In this document: positions 1 to 11,368 of the stretch, one piece after another | Layout: the number at the start of each line of letters is the position of its first letter | Numbering within the stretch: position 1 is the stretch's first letter | DNA from: Pusillimonas sp. | GTDB taxonomy: Bacteria > Pseudomonadota > Gammaproteobacteria > Burkholderiales > Burkholderiaceae_B | Direction of reading: 5' to 3' | Assembly (NCBI RefSeq): GCF_029263785.1 | Contig: NZ_JAJUFE010000006.1 | Location: 50,116 to 114,115 of the forward strand | Length of the DNA: 64,000 nucleotides | Notes under the pieces: model-generated | Told to the model about the DNA's origin: nothing | Database searches by the model: none | The model's input: the letters and a program-made list of their open reading frames with translations, nothing else | Position numbers and translations under genes: made by a program

Positions 1-2123
1 CATGAGCGCCCCCTGCCGAGGCGAATCGCCCGGATGGATTTTGTGACGGTCTCGTCATCGAAAACGCTGCAAACATCCAGTGGCAAGCGCCGCAACCAAT
101 TTGGATGACCATCCACGAGGTCCGTGCCAGGCATATTGGGTTGATCTGGCAAAGTCAACAAGTCTTCAAGCGGAAAAACGCAGAGGGGCGCCGGAGACTT
201 CGACACCCATTCCATTACCTGTTGCACGGGAGCTGCGCCTTCCTCGGGAATCAATGCCGATGATTGCGTCATGGCCTGTACCAGCAACCGCTTGTCGTTA
301 CCGCGATCTGTCCACGCAGCCTTCAAGGCCTGATCATCAAGCATGCCCAGCTTATGTCTCCACTGCAGATCGGTGCCCGTCCACCAGCCCGCCACGGTAG
401 GCAAATCGTGAGTGGTTGTCGTCGCAACCGACTCTGCCGACCAGCGAGAAGGAGGGATGAACCGGCCTGGTCTTTGTGCCTCTCGTTCAAACCACAGGAC
501 GCTGGTGCCGAGCAAGCCTTTGGCACTGAGCAGCTCGTTGAACCCCGACGGGACGGTGCCCAGGTTCTCGCCCATCACAATGGCCTGGTGACGATACGAT
601 TCCAACGCCACGAGACGGAGCATGACCTCAAGCGGATAATGCAGAAAGGCACCTTGCGATGCCGGCGCTCCCTTTGGCACCAACCACATTCGCGCCAGAC
701 CCAGAACATGGTCAATACGCACTCCTCCGGCATGCAGAAGCGCTCGACGCAGCAGTGTCAGAAATGGCTGGAAACCCTTTTCTTGCAAGGCCCGCGGAGA
801 AAAGGCCGTCAGACCCCACTCTTGTCCCTCCGGATGATACAGATCAGGGGCGGCCCCCACGGTGGCTCCGGTCAATATATCTTGAGGAGCGGACCAGGCC
901 TGACTGCCGCGCGGGTCGGTACCAATGGCCATATCGGATATCAGTCCTACGGTCATCCCCGCCCCAAGGGCGGCTTCTTGCGCCTTACGCATGCCTTCGT
1001 TGGCCAGCCATTGCAAAAAAGCATGAAAATGCAGCTCAGAGGCCGATTGACGCGCAAACGCAACAGCCGCCGCAGAATCGGGCTCCTGCATGGGTGCTGG
1101 CCAATCCTGCCAGCCATGGGCAGGACCAAGCGAACTTGCGTAGTGTCCGTGTAGCGCTTCGTACAGACAATGGCTTTGCAAGGCGTCCCCGCCGGCCACC
1201 CGAAAAGCCTCAAAGGAGCGCCTGGCTATCTCGGGCGCATGCACATCGAATTGCTGGAACAACGCTTTGGCGATGCGCAAACGCGCTGTCTGCACTCCGG
1301 GCCAGTCGACAAGATCGGAGCCACGTACCTGGGTGTGCAACTGACGGATTGCATGATCGCGCTCGTTTTCCGGCAACGTTTTCAGGGCAGACACAAGAGC
1401 ATTTTCACCAAGCGCCTGCACGTCTACGTAAGCAACATTAAAAAAAAGTCGGCTGGATGGCGCATAAGGGCTATAGCGCATCGGATCGGCAGCGTATAAA
1501 GCATGCACCGGACTGATCGCCAGAGCTGCTGCGCCATGGCGGCCCGCCTCCGCCGCCAGCGTCGCCAACGCTCCATAGTCACCGGCCCCCTGGGCGGCAG
1601 CGACAACCGGATTAGAATCGGCACGATGACCTCGACGCAAACTGTAAACCTGTGCAGCAACTCCCCAGTAGGCACCCGATGGCAGTCGATAGCATCGCGG
1701 CGGCGCGACAGCCAGGACAATTTCAGATCTGCCCACCTTGAGCCGGTGATATCCGACTTCATCCACTGGAGCAATGCTTACAGTGCCCTTCCCGACCACT
1801 TGCGTTTGCCCGTCACGTCCGCCCTGGCCCGATTCAAACTCAAGGTGATAACGCGTCTGGACATCACCTGTAAAAACGATGGGCTCACCAGCATCTACCA
1901 CAATCATCTTGCCACCAAGATGCGAGTTCTCTTCACGCAGGCGTCGCAAACTGCATTCCAGTTGAGCGGCACTGCTGCATTCAAAACCCATCGCATCAAT
2001 CAACGCCAGAAGCGTTTCGTCAGGCACTTCTCTGGTGCGTCCATGCACATCCTGCCAGCTTGCAGCCAGCCCGACAGCGTCTGCCAGCCGGTGCAATGGT
2101 GACCCGCAGAAAGCGTCAGGCAT
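1..2123 (-). CDS. malQ: 4-alpha-glucanotransferase (amylomaltase), complete except last base of stop
   Basis: MalQ transfers alpha-1,4-glucan chains between maltooligosaccharides in the cytoplasm (GH77). The minus-strand frame is open from 2123 to the left edge (707 codons), about the family's usual length. GH77 landmarks are present: RIDH with the nucleophile Asp near residue 471, GENLG with the acid Glu near 519, and THDLPT near 572. The start ATG at 2123 is preceded by GGGGAG with a 7-base spacer; in-frame ATGs at 2129 and 2138 are alternatives. It overlaps the treZ stop by 8 bases (ATGCCTGA). At the left edge the frame ends in TG and an ATG occupies bases 3-1, so an ATGA overlap with a following gene, probably treY, is likely but lies outside the window. 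Confidence 0.93.
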   Translation of the reverse strand, partial: MPDAFCGSPLHRLADAVGLAASWQDVHGRTREVPDETLLALIDAMGFECSSAAQLECSLRRLREENSHLGGKMIVVDAGEPIVFTGDVQTRYHLEFESGQGGRDGQTQVVGKGTVSIAPVDEVGYHRLKVGRSEIVLAVAPPRCYRLPSGAYWGVAAQVYSLRRGHRADSNPVVAAAQGAGDYGALATLAAEAGRHGAAALAISPVHALYAADPMRYSPYAPSSRLFFNVAYVDVQALGENALVSALKTLPENERDHAIRQLHTQVRGSDLVDWPGVQTARLRIAKALFQQFDVHAPEIARRSFEAFRVAGGDALQSHCLYEALHGHYASSLGPAHGWQDWPAPMQEPDSAAAVAFARQSASELHFHAFLQWLANEGMRKAQEAALGAGMTVGLISDMAIGTDPRGSQAWSAPQDILTGATVGAAPDLYHPEGQEWGLTAFSPRALQEKGFQPFLTLLRRALLHAGGVRIDHVLGLARMWLVPKGAPASQGAFLHYPLEVMLRLVALESYRHQAIVMGENLGTVPSGFNELLSAKGLLGTSVLWFEREAQRPGRFIPPSRWSAESVATTTTHDLPTVAGWWTGTDLQWRHKLGMLDDQALKAAWTDRGNDKRLLVQAMTQSSALIPEEGAAPVQQVMEWVSKSPAPLCVFPLEDLLTLPDQPNMPGTDLVDGHPNWLRRLPLDVCSVFDDETVTKSIRAIRLGRGRS

Positions 2124-3942
2124 GTTCATGCTCCCCATGCGACTCCAGCGTCGCGATCACGCAATGGCCCGGCAAAGTCGTTAGTGCGCCAATGGACATT
2201 CCCGGCACGTCAGCGGGACCCATAAAAAATACGGTGTCCCGATCAATGTGAGGTGCCAAGGTAAACGGGCAGGGATCGGGGCCAAGATTGCAATACAAGG
2301 ACAGCCGGGCTCCGTCGCCCATTTGCCAGATTGCCGATACAGCGCCTTCCCCCAGCACACGAGCGCCCATGCTGCGCGCACCCTGAAGACGTGGAACGAT
2401 GTACTGGTATCGTAGCGCCAACAACTTCCGGTACCACTGTCGCCACTCGTTGGCAGTTTGATTTCGCTTTTCGGGCACTCGGGACAGCTCCCAGGTGCTT
2501 TCCTCGTTCGGGTCCGGAATGCGGGACCGCGCTTCCGGGTCGGCAAAAGCCGGGAATCCGGCAAACTCCTTTCGACGCCCCTCGCGCACGGCCTTGGCAA
2601 GCTCTGGCTGCATATGACTCGTGAAATACAGAAATGGTGACGTCGCGCCCTCCTCCTCGCCCATGAACACAAGCGGAATCTGTGGAGTCAGCAGCTGAAG
2701 TGCGACCGCCGTCTTCAGGGCATTGGTAGCAACACCAAGACTCGACAAGCGCTCACCCATTGCCCGATTGCCAATCTGATCATGATTCTGAAGAAAGAAG
2801 ATGAATCGTTCAGAGGGAAGGTCGGCACTGGGTTCGCCACGAATTCGCCCTGGCTTGACGGGGTCTTCCTGGCCCTGAAATACAAAGCCTTCAGATAGCG
2901 CACGAGCCAGCATCTGGGTGGCATTGTTTGCATACGATGCGTAGTAGCCGGAGTCTTCGCGCGTCAAAAGATGGTGAACGACATGATGAGCGTCGTCATT
3001 CCATTGGGCGTCGAACCCCTGGCGTAATAATCCAGCCGCATTGTCATCGTTCTCCAAAACAAGATGAACATGCCGTTCCGACCCAAGCCGGCTACGAACA
3101 AAGCCTGCCATTTCCGGCAACCAGGTCTGGTCGTGGATTGCATGCACGGCATCAAGTCGCAAGCCGTCAAAACGGTATTCTCGCAACCAGAACAGTGCAT
3201 TCTCGGCAAAGAAACGTCGCACCGCGTTGCGACGAAAATCGATGGCCGGTCCCCATGGGGTGTCAAGATCATTCCGAAAGAACTCGGGAGCATAGCTGGG
3301 CAAGTAATTTCCATCGGGCCCAAAATGGTTGTACACCACGTCCAAAAATACCATTAGCCCCAGGCCGTGCGCCGTATCAATAAGTGATCGCAACTCGTCT
3401 GGCGTACCGTAGGCAGCATCCGGCGCATACGGCAGCACGCCGTCGTATCCCCAGTTCCTGGGCCCTGGAAAATCAGCGACCGGCATCAACTCGATAGCCG
3501 TGATTCCAAGTTTTTGCAGATCAGGCAGTCGCTGTTCTACGCCTTTGAACCCGCCATACAGGCCGCAATGCAATTCGTACAGGACAGTTTCTGACCACGG
3601 ACGTCCCTTCCAGGGTGCGTGTTTCCAGCCGTATTGGTGCAGGTCGCATACCACGCTGGAATCGTGTACATCGCCGTCCTGCAGTCGGGAAGCCGGGTCG
3701 GGCACCAACATGCCATCGGGCAGTGCAAAACGGTAGCGGGTCCCTGCAGGCGCTGGGCACACCAGTTCGTGAAAGCCATCGTCAAGCTTTTGCATGCGCT
3801 GCGGCGTCGAACCTTCGAGAACGAGGTTCACTGCGTCTACACTGGGTGCCCAGAATCGAAAGCGCGTAACGCTGTGTGAGTCAGGCTGTGCCCCGAAGCT
3901 GTAAGGGCTCTGTGAAGCGCGGGCTGCGCCCAGCCGATTCAT
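2116..3942 (-). CDS. treZ: Malto-oligosyltrehalose trehalohydrolase
   Basis: TreZ releases trehalose from maltooligosyl-trehalose, the second step of the TreY-TreZ route from glucan to trehalose. The 608-residue protein has an N-terminal beta-sandwich region (about 25-110) followed by a GH13 barrel. Visible motifs are DVVYNHFGPDG, GLRLDAVHAI with the nucleophile Asp near residue 264, LENDD with the acid Glu near 297, and QNHDQIGNRA. NHFGPDGN followed by a long loop is typical of TreZ rather than GlgB. The ATG is preceded by GAGGGG at 8 bases and overlaps the glgX stop as ATGA, so translational coupling is likely. TreY, its obligate partner, is not in the window but is expected just past the left edge. 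Confidence 0.93.
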   Translation of the reverse strand: MNRLGAARASQSPYSFGAQPDSHSVTRFRFWAPSVDAVNLVLEGSTPQRMQKLDDGFHELVCPAPAGTRYRFALPDGMLVPDPASRLQDGDVHDSSVVCDLHQYGWKHAPWKGRPWSETVLYELHCGLYGGFKGVEQRLPDLQKLGITAIELMPVADFPGPRNWGYDGVLPYAPDAAYGTPDELRSLIDTAHGLGLMVFLDVVYNHFGPDGNYLPSYAPEFFRNDLDTPWGPAIDFRRNAVRRFFAENALFWLREYRFDGLRLDAVHAIHDQTWLPEMAGFVRSRLGSERHVHLVLENDDNAAGLLRQGFDAQWNDDAHHVVHHLLTREDSGYYASYANNATQMLARALSEGFVFQGQEDPVKPGRIRGEPSADLPSERFIFFLQNHDQIGNRAMGERLSSLGVATNALKTAVALQLLTPQIPLVFMGEEEGATSPFLYFTSHMQPELAKAVREGRRKEFAGFPAFADPEARSRIPDPNEESTWELSRVPEKRNQTANEWRQWYRKLLALRYQYIVPRLQGARSMGARVLGEGAVSAIWQMGDGARLSLYCNLGPDPCPFTLAPHIDRDTVFFMGPADVPGMSIGALTTLPGHCVIATLESHGEHEHA

Positions 3943-6044
3943 GATCGCAACCCCTCGGAGTTCGCAAGAAGCACAATGCCGTGGGCGCCCACCTTGACTT
4001 GCCCCGTGTCGACTTCACCGCTGATGCGACCGTCTAAAACCGAATCGAGGCGGCGGAACCAGCGACAGGGCAAAGCAGGCAGCTCGAAGCTGATGTCTTC
4101 ATTCGCCCCATTAAAAAGCAAGAGCGTCACGTCCAGTTGTTCGCCTGCCATTACCGCGCGCTGAAATCCCAACACCCTGCCCTCGGAAAACGCCCAAGCT
4201 TCATCGCTCATCTCACTACCGTCGATGTCGTACCACGCGGCGCGCTTGATGCCGGGAACCAGTTCGATCGAGTCGTCGCCGAACCGGCTACGACGCAACG
4301 ATGGATGTGCGCGACGCAATGCCCTCACACGGGCGACCCAGTTGATCAACGCCTGACCATGCTTTTCAGACGCCTGTTTCCAGTCAAGCCACGCGATCTC
4401 ATTGTCCTGACAGTACGCGTTGTTATTGCCTTTCTGGCTGTTCGCGAACTCGTCTCCGGCCAGCAGCATAGGCGTACCGTCAGATACCAGCACTGTTGCC
4501 AGCATGGATCTCAAGACCGTCTCTCGCAATTTATTGATGGCCTTGTCCGGCGTAGGGCCCTCGACACCCCAGTTTGAACTGTAGTTCTCTCCGTGCCCGT
4601 CGCCATTTTCGTCGCCGTTGGCTTCGTTATGCTTGTCGTTGTAGCTCACGACATCAGCTGCAGTGAAACCGTCATGAGACGCCACGAAATTCACGGAGGC
4701 CCACCGCCGCCGGTGCCGGTTGTCGAACAGAGCCGGCGTACCGCTTAGCGCCGAGGCCATTTCACCCCGCTGCTCTGCGTCGCCGCGCCAGAAACGCCTG
4801 ACGGTGTCGCGATAACGGTCATTCCATTCGGCAAAGCCGGGCGGGTGATTGCCTAGCTGATACCCGTCAGGCCCTATATCCCAAGGTTCGGAGATCAACT
4901 TCTTGCGCGCCAGCACCGGGTCTTGAAGGATGGCATCGAAAAATCCCGAACCCGGATCGAAACCCGTCCCTTCACGGCCCAAAGTAACGCCCAGATCGAA
5001 GCGAAAGCCGTCAACCCGATAACTTTGGGCCCAGTGCCTCAGAGAGTCCATGACCATCTGCAGAACCCGTGGATGGGACAAGTTGACCGTGTTGCCACAG
5101 CCTGTGTCATTGATGTAGTAACGTTCTTCGCCCGGTATCAACCGATAGTAGCTGGCGTTGTCCAGCCCTCTCCACGACAGGGTCGGGCCCAGCTCGTTGC
5201 CTTCAGCGGTGTGGTTATAGACAACATCCAGAATCACTTCTATGCCCGCAGAGTGCAGCCTCCGTATCGCCATGCGCAACGCGTTGGCCCCACGCACCGT
5301 CAGATAACGCGGCTCGGGAGCAAAATAGGCGAGCGTGTTGTAGCCCCAATAGTTCCGAAGCCCTCGCTCAACAAGAAAATGATCGTCCAGAGCCGCGTGT
5401 ACCGGCAGCAGCTCCAGGCTTGTAACTCCCACCTTCAACAAATGATCGATAAACGCTGGATGTGCCAGGGCGTCGACTGTACCTCGCCAATTGACGCGAA
5501 TGTCTTCGCGCATCATCGACAGCCCTCGTATGTGAGCCTCATAAATAAGGGAGTCTTCCCACGGTATGGCCGGGGGCTCATCGTCGCCCCAGTTGAAATT
5601 GTCCTCTGTTACGACAGCCTTTGGCACCCAGGCAGCGCTGTCACGACGGTCCTGGCTAAGATCCATGCGGGAATGTCCGACGCGGTAACCAAACAGCGAG
5701 TCAGACCAGCGCAATGCTCCCGATAGTTGCTTCGCATAAGGATCCAGCAGCAGCTTTTGAGGATTGAACCTATGGCCACGGGCCGGATCGTAGGGACCAT
5801 GGGCACGATAACCGTAGACAAGGCCCGGCTGGGCATCCGGCAAATAGCCATGCCAGACTTCGTCTGTGCATTCCGGCAATGGAAAGCGCTTGATTTCCTT
5901 GCGTCCACGTTCGTCGAAAACACACAAATCCATTCGCGTCGCATTGGCCGAGAACACGGCAAAATTCACGCCAAGGCCGTCACTTGTGGCGCCCAGCGGA
6001 TACGGCAGTCCCGGCTGCAACCTGTCTATATTCAGTTCACTCAT
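3939..6044 (-). CDS. glgX: Glycogen debranching enzyme GlgX
   Basis: GlgX hydrolyses alpha-1,6 branches of limit dextrins, giving linear chains for MalQ or TreY-TreZ. The 701-residue product has an N-terminal CBM48 domain (about 10-150) and a GH13 isoamylase-type barrel. It shows [23 protein letters not shown] (nucleophile Asp near 350), ISEPWDIGP (acid Glu near 386) and ASHDGFT followed by the [14 protein letters not shown] loop typical of GlgX. An ATG at 6077 would add 11 residues. I chose 6044 because GAGGA lies 8 bases upstream and the ATG overlaps the glgB stop as ATGAGTGA. The 3' end overlaps treZ by 4 bases. Confidence 0.93.
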   Translation of the reverse strand: MSELNIDRLQPGLPYPLGATSDGLGVNFAVFSANATRMDLCVFDERGRKEIKRFPLPECTDEVWHGYLPDAQPGLVYGYRAHGPYDPARGHRFNPQKLLLDPYAKQLSGALRWSDSLFGYRVGHSRMDLSQDRRDSAAWVPKAVVTEDNFNWGDDEPPAIPWEDSLIYEAHIRGLSMMREDIRVNWRGTVDALAHPAFIDHLLKVGVTSLELLPVHAALDDHFLVERGLRNYWGYNTLAYFAPEPRYLTVRGANALRMAIRRLHSAGIEVILDVVYNHTAEGNELGPTLSWRGLDNASYYRLIPGEERYYINDTGCGNTVNLSHPRVLQMVMDSLRHWAQSYRVDGFRFDLGVTLGREGTGFDPGSGFFDAILQDPVLARKKLISEPWDIGPDGYQLGNHPPGFAEWNDRYRDTVRRFWRGDAEQRGEMASALSGTPALFDNRHRRRWASVNFVASHDGFTAADVVSYNDKHNEANGDENGDGHGENYSSNWGVEGPTPDKAINKLRETVLRSMLATVLVSDGTPMLLAGDEFANSQKGNNNAYCQDNEIAWLDWKQASEKHGQALINWVARVRALRRAHPSLRRSRFGDDSIELVPGIKRAAWYDIDGSEMSDEAWAFSEGRVLGFQRAVMAGEQLDVTLLLFNGANEDISFELPALPCRWFRRLDSVLDGRISGEVDTGQVKVGAHGIVLLANSEGLRS

Positions 6045-7956
6045 CGCTTGATTCCTCAGGCACGAAAAACACTGCACCTAACGGTGGCAGGACCAGGGAA
6101 AGACTCTGCGGATACCCGTGGGCAGGCTGATCACTCGTACGCGCTTCTCCGGCATTTCCCACATTGCTGCCGCCATAAATGGCCGCATCCGTATTCAGAA
6201 TTTCACGCCAAGGGCCGGCCTTTGATGCCCCGACGTGATAGTTGTGCCGAGGTACGGGAGTCATGTTGCAAACGACAAGCACGCGATCTGATCCGGCACG
6301 CCGCTCGAATGCAAAAACGCTGTTGCTGCGGTCGTCTCCGACCACCCAGGCGAACCCCTCGGGATCATCATCGGATGCATGCAGGGCTGGGGTGCGTGCA
6401 TACACGGAGTTGAGGTCGCGCACCAGATGCATCACACCCGTATGCGAGGGATTGTCCAGCACATCCCACTGCAGAAAGTCATCGTGATTCCACTCACCAT
6501 GCTGGGCCAGCTCGCCGCCCATGAATAGCAGCTTGCGACCGGGATGTGCCCACATAAAGGCATAGTAGGCTCGCAAATTGGCCAAGCGTTGCCAATGGTC
6601 ACCCGGCATCTTTCCCACCAGCGAGCCTTTTCCATGAACCACTTCATCATGAGACAGCGGCAATACGAATCGCTCAGACCACGCGTAGACGGTGCTGAAG
6701 GTCATGTCATCGTGATGGTACTTGCGGTGGACGGGTTCACGGCCCATATAGCTGAGCGTGTCGTGCATCCAGCCCATATTCCATTTGTAATGGAACCCCA
6801 GTCCACTCTCGCCAGTCGGCCTGGTCACACCCGGCCATGCCGTAGACTCTTCGGCCACCATGACCGCATCGGGAAACAACCGCTTGACGGTGTCGTTGAG
6901 AACTCGCAAAAACTCAATCGCCTCCAGGTTCTCGCGCCCGCCCAAATGGTTGGGCAGCCACTCACCGGGGCCACGACTGTAGTCCAGGTAAAGCATCGAA
7001 GCCACCGCATCCACACGTAAGCCATCAATGTGATAGCGACGCAGCCACTCCAGAGCACTGGCGATCAAAAAATTACGCACTTCGTTGCGGCCGTAGTTGT
7101 AGATCAGGGTGTCCCAGTCGGGATGGCGTCCTTGTCTTGGGTCCGCATGTTCATAAAGTGCCGTGCCATCAAACATCGTCAGGCCATGAGGGTCCGAAGG
7201 GAAATGGGCCGGCACCCAGTCCAGGATGACACCCAAACCGGCACCATGACACGCGTTCACAAACCATGCGAAATCATCGGGAGTTCCCCAGCGAGCCGAT
7301 GGAGCAAACAGGCCTAAGGTCTGATAGCCCCACGATCCGCCAAAGGGATGCTCCATGACTGGCAACAGCTCAATATGCGTGAACCCCAGGCTACTGGCAT
7401 GCCTGATCAGGCGCGGGCCGCAATCACGCCAGTTGACCGATGGCCCGCACCGCTGCCACGATCCCATATGGACTTCGTAGATCGACATTGGCGAGCTGGT
7501 CGACTGTCGGCCGTGACGCTGCGTCATCCACTCGCTATCCGTCCAATCGAAGTTCGGGCCCGCGGTTACGATCGACCCGGTAGCAGGTGGTGGTTCGGTT
7601 CGTCGTGCCACCGGATCGGCCTTATGTGGCAGCAGATGGCCATCCCGACCGAGCACTTCATATTTGTAGCAGGCTCCTTCACCGACTCCGGGAACGAAAA
7701 GCTCCCATACCCCGCATTCAGGTCGCAACCGCATGACATGGCGATCTCCCTGCCAGTTATTGAAGTCTCCTATCACTGCGACTCGACGGGCATTCGGCGC
7801 CCAAACCGCAAATCGGGTGCCCTCTGTGTCTTGTACAGTGCAAGGATGTGCCCCCAGACAGTCGGCCAGAAATTCATGACGGCCTTCGGCCAGCAAGTGC
7901 ATATCAAGCTCGCCCAGGAGCGGGCCGTAATCGGTGTGGACACGCGACTCACTCAT
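6037..7956 (-). CDS. glgB: 1,4-alpha-glucan branching enzyme
   Basis: GlgB makes alpha-1,6 branches in the glucan built by GlgE and/or GlgA. The 639-residue protein has an N-terminal CBM48 domain ([20 protein letters not shown], about 45-70) and a GH13 barrel. It carries [39 protein letters not shown] (nucleophile Asp near 316), [12 protein letters not shown] (acid Glu near 369) and [13 protein letters not shown], which together are diagnostic of GlgB. The frame could begin 13 codons earlier at 7995. The chosen ATG has GAGGT upstream and overlaps the treS stop as ATGAGTGA, the same 8-base junction seen at glgB/glgX. It lies between the maltose-1-phosphate genes and the debranching genes. Confidence 0.95.
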   Translation of the reverse strand: MSESRVHTDYGPLLGELDMHLLAEGRHEFLADCLGAHPCTVQDTEGTRFAVWAPNARRVAVIGDFNNWQGDRHVMRLRPECGVWELFVPGVGEGACYKYEVLGRDGHLLPHKADPVARRTEPPPATGSIVTAGPNFDWTDSEWMTQRHGRQSTSSPMSIYEVHMGSWQRCGPSVNWRDCGPRLIRHASSLGFTHIELLPVMEHPFGGSWGYQTLGLFAPSARWGTPDDFAWFVNACHGAGLGVILDWVPAHFPSDPHGLTMFDGTALYEHADPRQGRHPDWDTLIYNYGRNEVRNFLIASALEWLRRYHIDGLRVDAVASMLYLDYSRGPGEWLPNHLGGRENLEAIEFLRVLNDTVKRLFPDAVMVAEESTAWPGVTRPTGESGLGFHYKWNMGWMHDTLSYMGREPVHRKYHHDDMTFSTVYAWSERFVLPLSHDEVVHGKGSLVGKMPGDHWQRLANLRAYYAFMWAHPGRKLLFMGGELAQHGEWNHDDFLQWDVLDNPSHTGVMHLVRDLNSVYARTPALHASDDDPEGFAWVVGDDRSNSVFAFERRAGSDRVLVVCNMTPVPRHNYHVGASKAGPWREILNTDAAIYGGSNVGNAGEARTSDQPAHGYPQSLSLVLPPLGAVFFVPEESSDE

Positions 7957-10900
7957 GCTCGACCTCGGGATCGGAGACGGCGGCCGGATCTGCAATGCCT
8001 CGCGCTATCCTGGCCAAGCCGTCAAGCGGGACGCCTATCCAGTCGGGACGATGCCCTGCTTCGTAACACACTTCGTACGCCGCCTTTTCCAGCAACGCCA
8101 ATTGAAGCAAGTCGCCATCCGTCTTTTCATCGAGTACTTCCGGGCATGAATCCAAGGCCTGGGCCCGGTAGGCTGCAAGAAAAGCCTGACTCGCGCTTTC
8201 CCTGAACTGCTCCAGAAGCCGAGCATGCCGTTCGCGCGTGGTTCGCGCGTCGGGCACCGCCAGCGCTACTCCATCGGACGACTCGGCGGTGACGTCCGTA
8301 TCCACCTGACCGGGCGTTACCGAAACTGCGGCCGGCGCAAGCTGCGCAAACCCTCGCGCGGCATAATCTATCGATCGGAGCAAGCCCGCGACGTCACGCC
8401 ACGGACTCGCCTTGGCACGACGCGCAGCAGGCGGACGATCGGGCTCCCCTTCGAAATCAACAAAATAAACATCACTCTGGGCAATCAGCACTTGCCCCAG
8501 ATGCAAGTCTCCGTGAATGCGGGTGCGCCGGTGCCCTGCAATGCGCGTTGCCGCCCGATCGACCCATGCCAGGATTTCTTTGCACACATCACGAAGATGT
8601 AACGCCTGGGCAAGCCCGACAGAGGCCAGACGATCACGATTGCTCCAGGCTGCCGAAATGGCTGCCTGAGTCATGGAGCGTATATCCTTGACCCACCGTC
8701 GAGCGTCGGCAGCCGTGGCAGTCTCGGGTGTAAAGGCAGCGTCGCCGTCGGCCTGGGCCAGAGATCCATGCAGCTGGGCGAGGCGGCGGCCGATAATCGC
8801 CGCCACAGCGGTATACGCCGTCAGGTCATCTTGATAATCGCCGGCAGTCTCGCCAGTCAACGTCGCACTCTCCAGCGACCGTTTCAAGAACTCGTTTGTC
8901 CAGGACCACGCGTCGCCTTGGTTCGGAACCCGGGCGTGCAGCAAGGCCAACGTATAAGATTGGCCCTGCTTGTCGATCTTCTTGAGCTCTCCGAGCAAGG
9001 CGGCACTGTGGGGATAGCCGACCCGGGTCAAGTGACGCGTCATCTCGGCTTCTGGATGCTCTCCCGGCTGGACATTTCTCAGCAGCTTCAGAACCGCCAG
9101 GTCGCCAAGCCACAGCGAGCTATTCGACTGTTCACCCTGAAACCAATCAATATCTTCATAGGTTAATTCGGGCAGGCCATGCACGCCTTCCTCGGACTGA
9201 AACTCCAGACTGCCATACTCGCCGGGAAGTTCATACCGGGCATTGCAGCGGAAACACTCAAGCATTTGAAGCGCGAACTGTGGCACGCTGACGGCATCAA
9301 CCAACAAGCCAGTGTCTGCCGTTCGCCTGACTCGTGCCATCCCATGTTGTTGCTGCATCGCTGTCGTGGACTCATCCCACACTATGACTACTGGCATGAA
9401 ATACGCTCGCTCGCCGTCCTTGTCTTTCACGCGTAGTTCAGTCAAGAACGTACCTGCGTCAGTACCCGGAGGCACCGCATACTCCAAACTGACCTGTCCA
9501 ACCGGCTTGTCCTGCGGAAACCACCGCTGTCGGGCCAGATAGGCGGGCAGCACTTCGCGACACAAAGCCTTGCGTGACTCCTCCAGCAGTCGTGTGCCTG
9601 ACGCACCACGGCGCAAGACCAAAGTGACGTACTCCGGTGGCTGATCAACCGGCGCAGCGTGCCAGGATGGCGAGTTGGCCTGCGCACTAAGCTCAAACCA
9701 ATAAAATCCGTAGGGTGGCAAGGTCAACATGTATGGTGAGTCGCCAACATCCGGGAAGGGTGTCCCCCCCAATAACTCCACAGGTACCCTGCCCGCCAGT
9801 TGAGAAAGGTCGAGCTCAACTGGCTGTGAAGCATCCGACAAGTTGGCCACGCACAAGAGAACCTCTTCACCCAGTTCACGCAGATACGCCAGAACCTTTC
9901 GGTTGCCGGGATAAAGGAATTGCAGCGCCCCCCTTCCGAAGGCTCTTTTTTGTTGCCGCTTGGCCAACATCCGACGTGTCCAGTTCAGCAAGGAATGCGC
10001 ATCGCGCTGCTGCGCCTCTACATTGACGGCCTCATAGCCGTACAACGGCCCCATCAACAAGGGCAGGATCAGGCTTTCAGGATCGGCACGTGAAAAACCG
10101 CCGTTACGGTCGGGAGTCCATTGCATCGGCGTTCTTACACCATCACGATCTCCAAGGTGAATGTTGTCGCCCATGCCGATTTCATCACCGTAATAAAGCA
10201 CAGGTGTTCCAGGCATCGACAGCAACAAGCTGTTCATCAGCTCGATACGTCGACGGTCGCGCTGCATCAGGGGCGCGAGACGCCGTCGAATTCCCAGATT
10301 GATTCTGGCGCGCCGGTCTGCCGCGTAAAAATCCCACAGATAGTCACGCTCGCTGCTGGTCACCATTTCGAGGGTGAGCTCATCGTGGTTGCGCAAAAAT
10401 ATGGCCCACTGGCAGTTCTCCGGGATAGGAGGGGTCTGGCGCATGATGTCGGTGACCGGAAACCGGTCCGCTCGAGCTATCGCCATGTACATACGCGGCA
10501 TCAATGGAAAGTGGAATGACATATGACATTCATCCCCCTGCCCAAAATACTCCTGGGCGTCTTCAGGCCATTGATTCGCTTCGGCAAGCAACAAACGGTC
10601 GGGATAATCCTGATCCATCACCGTGCGGATACGTCGCAGGACATCGTGTGTTTCAGGCAAGTTTTCATTATTGGTGCCCTCCCGCTCGACGAGATACGGT
10701 ACGGCATCCAGCCTTAGTCCGTCCACGCCCATGTCGAGCCAGTACCGCATGACACTGATCACTTCCTTGAGCACGCGCGGGTTGTCATAGTTCAGATCAG
10801 GCTGATGGGAATAAAAGCGATGCCAAAAATACGCGCCGGCAACCGGATCCCACGTCCAGTTTGATTTCTCGGTGTCGCAAAATATGATTCGTGTACCGGC

Positions 10901-11368
10901 GTAGGCCTGGTCGTTGTCAGACCACACGTAGAAATCGCGCGCAGCGGATCCCGCACGAGCCCTTCTGGCACGTTGAAACCAGGGATGTTGATCAGAGGTG
11001 TGGTTTACGACCAGTTCGGTAATGACCTTGAGCCCTCTGGCATGTGCGGCGCGTATGAAACGCCGTACATCGGCCAGTGTGCCGTAGTCCGGATGGACCG
11101 AACGATAATCGGCAATGTCGTAACCATCATCAAGCCTGGGAGACGGGTAGAACGGCAGAAGCCACACCGTGTCGACACCGAGCTCGGCGATATAGTCCAG
11201 ACGTGAAATAAGGCCGGCAAAATCGCCAACGCCGTCGTCATTGGAATCCTGAAATGACTTTACGTGCAGTTGGTATATAACCGCATCCTTGTACCATCCC
11301 GGCTCGTTGCGAGACACGGTTATCGATTCACGCTTGGGATCATTTCCAGCATCATTGCGCGCCCTCAT
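7949..11368 (-). CDS. treS: Trehalose synthase - maltokinase fusion (TreS::Mak/Pep2)
   Basis: This bifunctional enzyme interconverts trehalose and maltose and phosphorylates maltose to maltose-1-phosphate, the GlgE substrate. Residues 1-570 form the GH13 TreS half: [16 protein letters not shown] at the N-terminus, [22 protein letters not shown] (nucleophile Asp near 221), LLAEANQ (acid Glu near 263) and [11 protein letters not shown]. Residues about 590-1139 form an aminoglycoside-kinase-like maltokinase with [10 protein letters not shown] (catalytic Asp near 954) and YFVDFEGEP for metal binding. The 1139-residue fusion is a known proteobacterial arrangement. The ATG has GGGGG upstream and overlaps the glgE stop as ATGA. 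It commits trehalose to glucan synthesis, so its output joins directly to the gene upstream. Confidence 0.95.
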   Translation of the reverse strand: MRARNDAGNDPKRESITVSRNEPGWYKDAVIYQLHVKSFQDSNDDGVGDFAGLISRLDYIAELGVDTVWLLPFYPSPRLDDGYDIADYRSVHPDYGTLADVRRFIRAAHARGLKVITELVVNHTSDQHPWFQRARRARAGSAARDFYVWSDNDQAYAGTRIIFCDTEKSNWTWDPVAGAYFWHRFYSHQPDLNYDNPRVLKEVISVMRYWLDMGVDGLRLDAVPYLVEREGTNNENLPETHDVLRRIRTVMDQDYPDRLLLAEANQWPEDAQEYFGQGDECHMSFHFPLMPRMYMAIARADRFPVTDIMRQTPPIPENCQWAIFLRNHDELTLEMVTSSERDYLWDFYAADRRARINLGIRRRLAPLMQRDRRRIELMNSLLLSMPGTPVLYYGDEIGMGDNIHLGDRDGVRTPMQWTPDRNGGFSRADPESLILPLLMGPLYGYEAVNVEAQQRDAHSLLNWTRRMLAKRQQKRAFGRGALQFLYPGNRKVLAYLRELGEEVLLCVANLSDASQPVELDLSQLAGRVPVELLGGTPFPDVGDSPYMLTLPPYGFYWFELSAQANSPSWHAAPVDQPPEYVTLVLRRGASGTRLLEESRKALCREVLPAYLARQRWFPQDKPVGQVSLEYAVPPGTDAGTFLTELRVKDKDGERAYFMPVVIVWDESTTAMQQQHGMARVRRTADTGLLVDAVSVPQFALQMLECFRCNARYELPGEYGSLEFQSEEGVHGLPELTYEDIDWFQGEQSNSSLWLGDLAVLKLLRNVQPGEHPEAEMTRHLTRVGYPHSAALLGELKKIDKQGQSYTLALLHARVPNQGDAWSWTNEFLKRSLESATLTGETAGDYQDDLTAYTAVAAIIGRRLAQLHGSLAQADGDAAFTPETATAADARRWVKDIRSMTQAAISAAWSNRDRLASVGLAQALHLRDVCKEILAWVDRAATRIAGHRRTRIHGDLHLGQVLIAQSDVYFVDFEGEPDRPPAARRAKASPWRDVAGLLRSIDYAARGFAQLAPAAVSVTPGQVDTDVTAESSDGVALAVPDARTTRERHARLLEQFRESASQAFLAAYRAQALDSCPEVLDEKTDGDLLQLALLEKAAYEVCYEAGHRPDWIGVPLDGLARIARGIADPAAVSDPEVEHE

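Noticed and set aside
80..2102. Several plus-strand open frames opposite malQ
   Set aside because: They are shadows of malQ, which reads continuously on the minus strand to the window edge with all GH77 motifs; the plus-strand products have no recognisable domain.
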